Shown here one piece after another: positions 10,189 through 12,138 of a stretch of DNA of 12,138 bases. Source of the stretch: Acidimicrobiaceae bacterium (GTDB taxonomy: Bacteria > Actinomycetota > Acidimicrobiia > Acidimicrobiales > Palsa-688); assembly GCA_003156795.1 (NCBI GenBank), contig PMHU01000243.1, positions 1 through 12,138 of the forward strand. The letters are read 5' to 3'. Each line of letters begins with the position of its first letter. The first letter of the stretch is position 1. The position numbers were made by a program, and so were the translations under genes. Below the pieces are notes generated by a model, which worked only from the letters and a program-made list of their open reading frames with translations, had not been told where the DNA came from and did no database searches.

Positions 10189-12138
10189 CCGCATTGGCGG
10201 GTGCCGCGGCCCGACGACCGAAGCGGATGCTGCTGTGGGCCTTCGGGGCCTTCGTAATCGCCGGGCTGTTTGGAGGCCCCGCCGCGGGCATGCTCAACGC
10301 TCGCAACCCATTCAGCGCCCCGCAGTCCCAGAGCGCCCGGGCCGAGCGAATCGTTCAGAACGCCACTCATGCTGAGATCGATCCCGGCGTCCTCGCTCTG
10401 GTACCCGCACCTCCGGGCGACCTCGAAGTGGCGGCGGTGGCGCGTGCGGTCGAGCGGGTCCCCGGCGTGGCGAGCGTCTCGGCCCCGGTCGCGGGGCAGG
10501 CGTCACCGCTCGTGTCCAAGGACGGACGATCTTCAGTGGTGGCCGTGACGTTGCGCACAGGTCCAGATCCGGCAACGATCGTCTCCCGCATCGAAAGCGC
10601 CCTCAAAGGCCTACCTGGGGTCCGACTGGGCGGAGGGGACGTCGCCGGAATCCAGGTTGGTAAACAGGCTCTCAAGGACCTGGGACTCGCCGAGCTCCTC
10701 GCTTTCCCGCTGCTAGCGATCCTCGCCTTCTTGATCTTCCGGGGCTTGGCGGCTCTGCTGCCCTTGGCCGCCGGGATGCTGAGCGTCCTCGGGGCGTTCC
10801 TGGTCCTACGGGTGGTCAACGCCGTGCTCCCCCTATCGGTGTTCGCCCTCAATCTGGTCATAGCTGTCGGTCTCGGGCTGGCGGTGGACTACAGCCTGTT
10901 TCTCGTCTGGAGGTTTCGAGAGGAGTTGCAACGGCGCGATTCGGCCGCGGACGCGCTGCTAGCCACGGTGCAGTCGACGGGACGCACGATCCTGTTCAGT
11001 GCCGCAACCGTCGCGGCCGCCATGGCCACGCTGACGGTGTTTCCCCAACGCTTCCTCGTTTCGATGGGAATCGGCGGAGCGGCGGTGGCGCTCGTAGCTG
11101 CGGCCAGCGCCCTTCTGTTGGTCCCATCCCTGCTCATGCTGCTCGCGCCCAGACTCGCGAAGGCAAAGTCCGCCAACGAAAACGAGGGTGCCTGGTACCG
11201 GCTGGCAAGCGCGGTGATGCGCCGTCCCGCGCTCGTGGCCGTCGCCACAACCGCCGTTCTGCTGCTGCTCGCCTCGCCCGCTCCGCGCGTTCACTGGAGT
11301 GGGATCGACGCCTCCGTCCTGCCGACCAGCCAGAGCGCCCGCGTCGTCCAGGACGCCTTGGCGAGCGACTTCCCGCAACTCCACGGTGGCGAGTCGATCC
11401 TGGTGGAAGCGTCAGCCCCAGCGGACGAGGGGCCGGCCCTGGCTAAATACGCAACCGAACTGGGCGCCGTGCCAGGAGTCACCTCCGTTTCGTCTCCGAC
11501 GCTCGCCGGTCGAGGTGTCTGGGAAATCAAGGCGGCTACCCCGTACAGCGGCATTTCAGCGGATGGGCAGCGCACCGTCCGATCCGTCCGGGCCGTCCCA
11601 TCCCCTGTGCGGGTCCTCGTCGGCGGAGATGCCGCAGACACCCTTGACCTTCGAACATCGATCGCGTCGGCCGTCCCGCTCGCTCTCACCATTTTGGCCA
11701 TAGTCACCATGTTCGTCCTTTGGCTCATGACCGGATCGGTGATCCTGCCGGTCAAGACTCTCCTGATGAACGCGCTCACTGCGGCCGCGGCAACCGGCCT
11801 CCTCGTCTTCATCTTCCAAGACGGTCGGCTCACCGGTCCTCTCGCCTACACCAGCCAGGGAGGCATCGAGGAAACCGACTTCCTGATACTCGCCGCGCTG
11901 GCGTTCGCCCTATCGACCGATTACGGGGTCTTCCTATTGGCCCGTATACGCGAAGCCCGCTCGGTCGCCGTCGACGAACGTCAAGCGGTGGCCATTGGGC
12001 TCGAACGAACCGGTCGACTCGTGACCGCCGCCTCACTGATGCTCGCAGTGGCCATCGGGGCGTTCTCCACCTCCAAGCTCCTGTTCCTCAAGGAGGTCGG
12101 CGTCGGTTCGGCCGCGGCAGTCCTCATCGACGCCTTCA
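10182..12138 (+). CDS. MMPL/RND-superfamily transporter (partial, 3' end outside window)
   Basis: The frame stays open for 652 codons from GTG 10182 to the window end. GGAG (10173-10176) lies 5 nt before the start, which overlaps the PadR stop. A first membrane helix (about 16-38) is followed by a periplasmic loop (to about 165) and a helix cluster (about 167-325). A second periplasmic loop (about 360-490) and a second helix cluster follow. Each helix cluster carries the proton-relay Asp-Tyr pair of MMPL proteins: D236-Y237 in GLAVDYSLFLVWRFREE and D580-Y581 in LSTDYGVFLLARIRE. MMPL transporters use the proton gradient to export lipids, glycolipids or drugs across the cytoplasmic membrane. 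Family members are usually about 700-750 residues, so most of the protein is present. The cargo is unknown. Control by the PadR regulator encoded just upstream is likely. Confidence 0.88.
   Translation, partial: MLTALAGAAARRPKRMLLWAFGAFVIAGLFGGPAAGMLNARNPFSAPQSQSARAERIVQNATHAEIDPGVLALVPAPPGDLEVAAVARAVERVPGVASVSAPVAGQASPLVSKDGRSSVVAVTLRTGPDPATIVSRIESALKGLPGVRLGGGDVAGIQVGKQALKDLGLAELLAFPLLAILAFLIFRGLAALLPLAAGMLSVLGAFLVLRVVNAVLPLSVFALNLVIAVGLGLAVDYSLFLVWRFREELQRRDSAADALLATVQSTGRTILFSAATVAAAMATLTVFPQRFLVSMGIGGAAVALVAAASALLLVPSLLMLLAPRLAKAKSANENEGAWYRLASAVMRRPALVAVATTAVLLLLASPAPRVHWSGIDASVLPTSQSARVVQDALASDFPQLHGGESILVEASAPADEGPALAKYATELGAVPGVTSVSSPTLAGRGVWEIKAATPYSGISADGQRTVRSVRAVPSPVRVLVGGDAADTLDLRTSIASAVPLALTILAIVTMFVLWLMTGSVILPVKTLLMNALTAAAATGLLVFIFQDGRLTGPLAYTSQGGIEETDFLILAALAFALSTDYGVFLLARIREARSVAVDERQAVAIGLERTGRLVTAASLMLAVAIGAFSTSKLLFLKEVGVGSAAAVLIDAF

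Noticed and set aside
1..12138. CRISPR arrays, insertion sequences, rRNA or attachment sites
   Set aside because: No regularly spaced identical repeats, no transposase motifs with terminal inverted repeats, and no rRNA-like or integrase sequence were seen on either strand.

Overview
The window is a gene-dense, high-GC stretch (about two thirds G+C by eye) with strong G/C preference at third codon positions. Family content (an F420-type FrhB/FdhB flavoprotein, HxlR/TetR/PadR regulators, an MpaB/DUF2236 oxygenase, an MMPL transporter) and many starts lacking a Shine-Dalgarno sequence but preceded by a TANNNT-like -10 box 6-8 nt upstream point to an actinobacterium. An Acidimicrobiia-like lineage is plausible, but the sequence alone does not prove it. 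I see no rRNA, tRNA, CRISPR array, insertion sequence or phage gene. It reads as chromosomal accessory/lipid-metabolism territory with many small regulated units.

Layout. (1) 1-731, minus: 5' part of a coenzyme F420 hydrogenase/dehydrogenase beta-subunit-like protein, cut by the window edge. (2) 871-1290, minus: HxlR regulator with an extra C-terminal zinc-ribbon-like tail, divergent from (3) 1367-2266, plus: an HtrA-type trypsin-fold serine protease with a PDZ domain but no signal peptide. A 15-bp palindrome lies between them. (4) 2309-3115, plus: ferritin-like diiron protein resembling acyl-ACP desaturases, probably cotranscribed with the protease. Its 3' end overlaps convergently with (5) 3066-3728, minus: a TetR regulator that directly abuts (6) 3729-4676, minus: an MpaB/Lcp-type oxygenase. 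(7) 4741-6669, plus: a KimA-like APC-superfamily potassium permease, divergent from the oxygenase.

(8) 6974-7588, plus: a second TetR regulator behind two tandem palindromes, translationally coupled to (9) 7585-8421: a second, different ferritin-like diiron protein. (10) 8578-9456: an alpha/beta hydrolase with a full Ser-Asp-His triad, preceded by a strongly self-complementary segment and followed by a hairpin. (11) 9607-10188: a PadR regulator behind two 16-bp direct repeats, overlapping by 7 nt (12) 10182-12138: an MMPL/RND-type transporter that runs off the window.

How it fits together (inference): four local regulators each sit next to an enzyme or pump gene, and several enzymes belong to classes that oxidise or process lipids or other hydrophobic compounds (two diiron proteins, an MpaB-type oxygenase, a hydrolase, an MMPL exporter). 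A set of separately controlled modification/export modules for lipid-like or xenobiotic molecules is a reasonable reading. No single pathway is demonstrated. The most useful observations are the consistent leaderless promoter architecture, the candidate operators (1333-1347, 6926-6950, 9564-9598), the structured element at 8432-8508, and the pairing of two distinct diiron proteins with local repressors.
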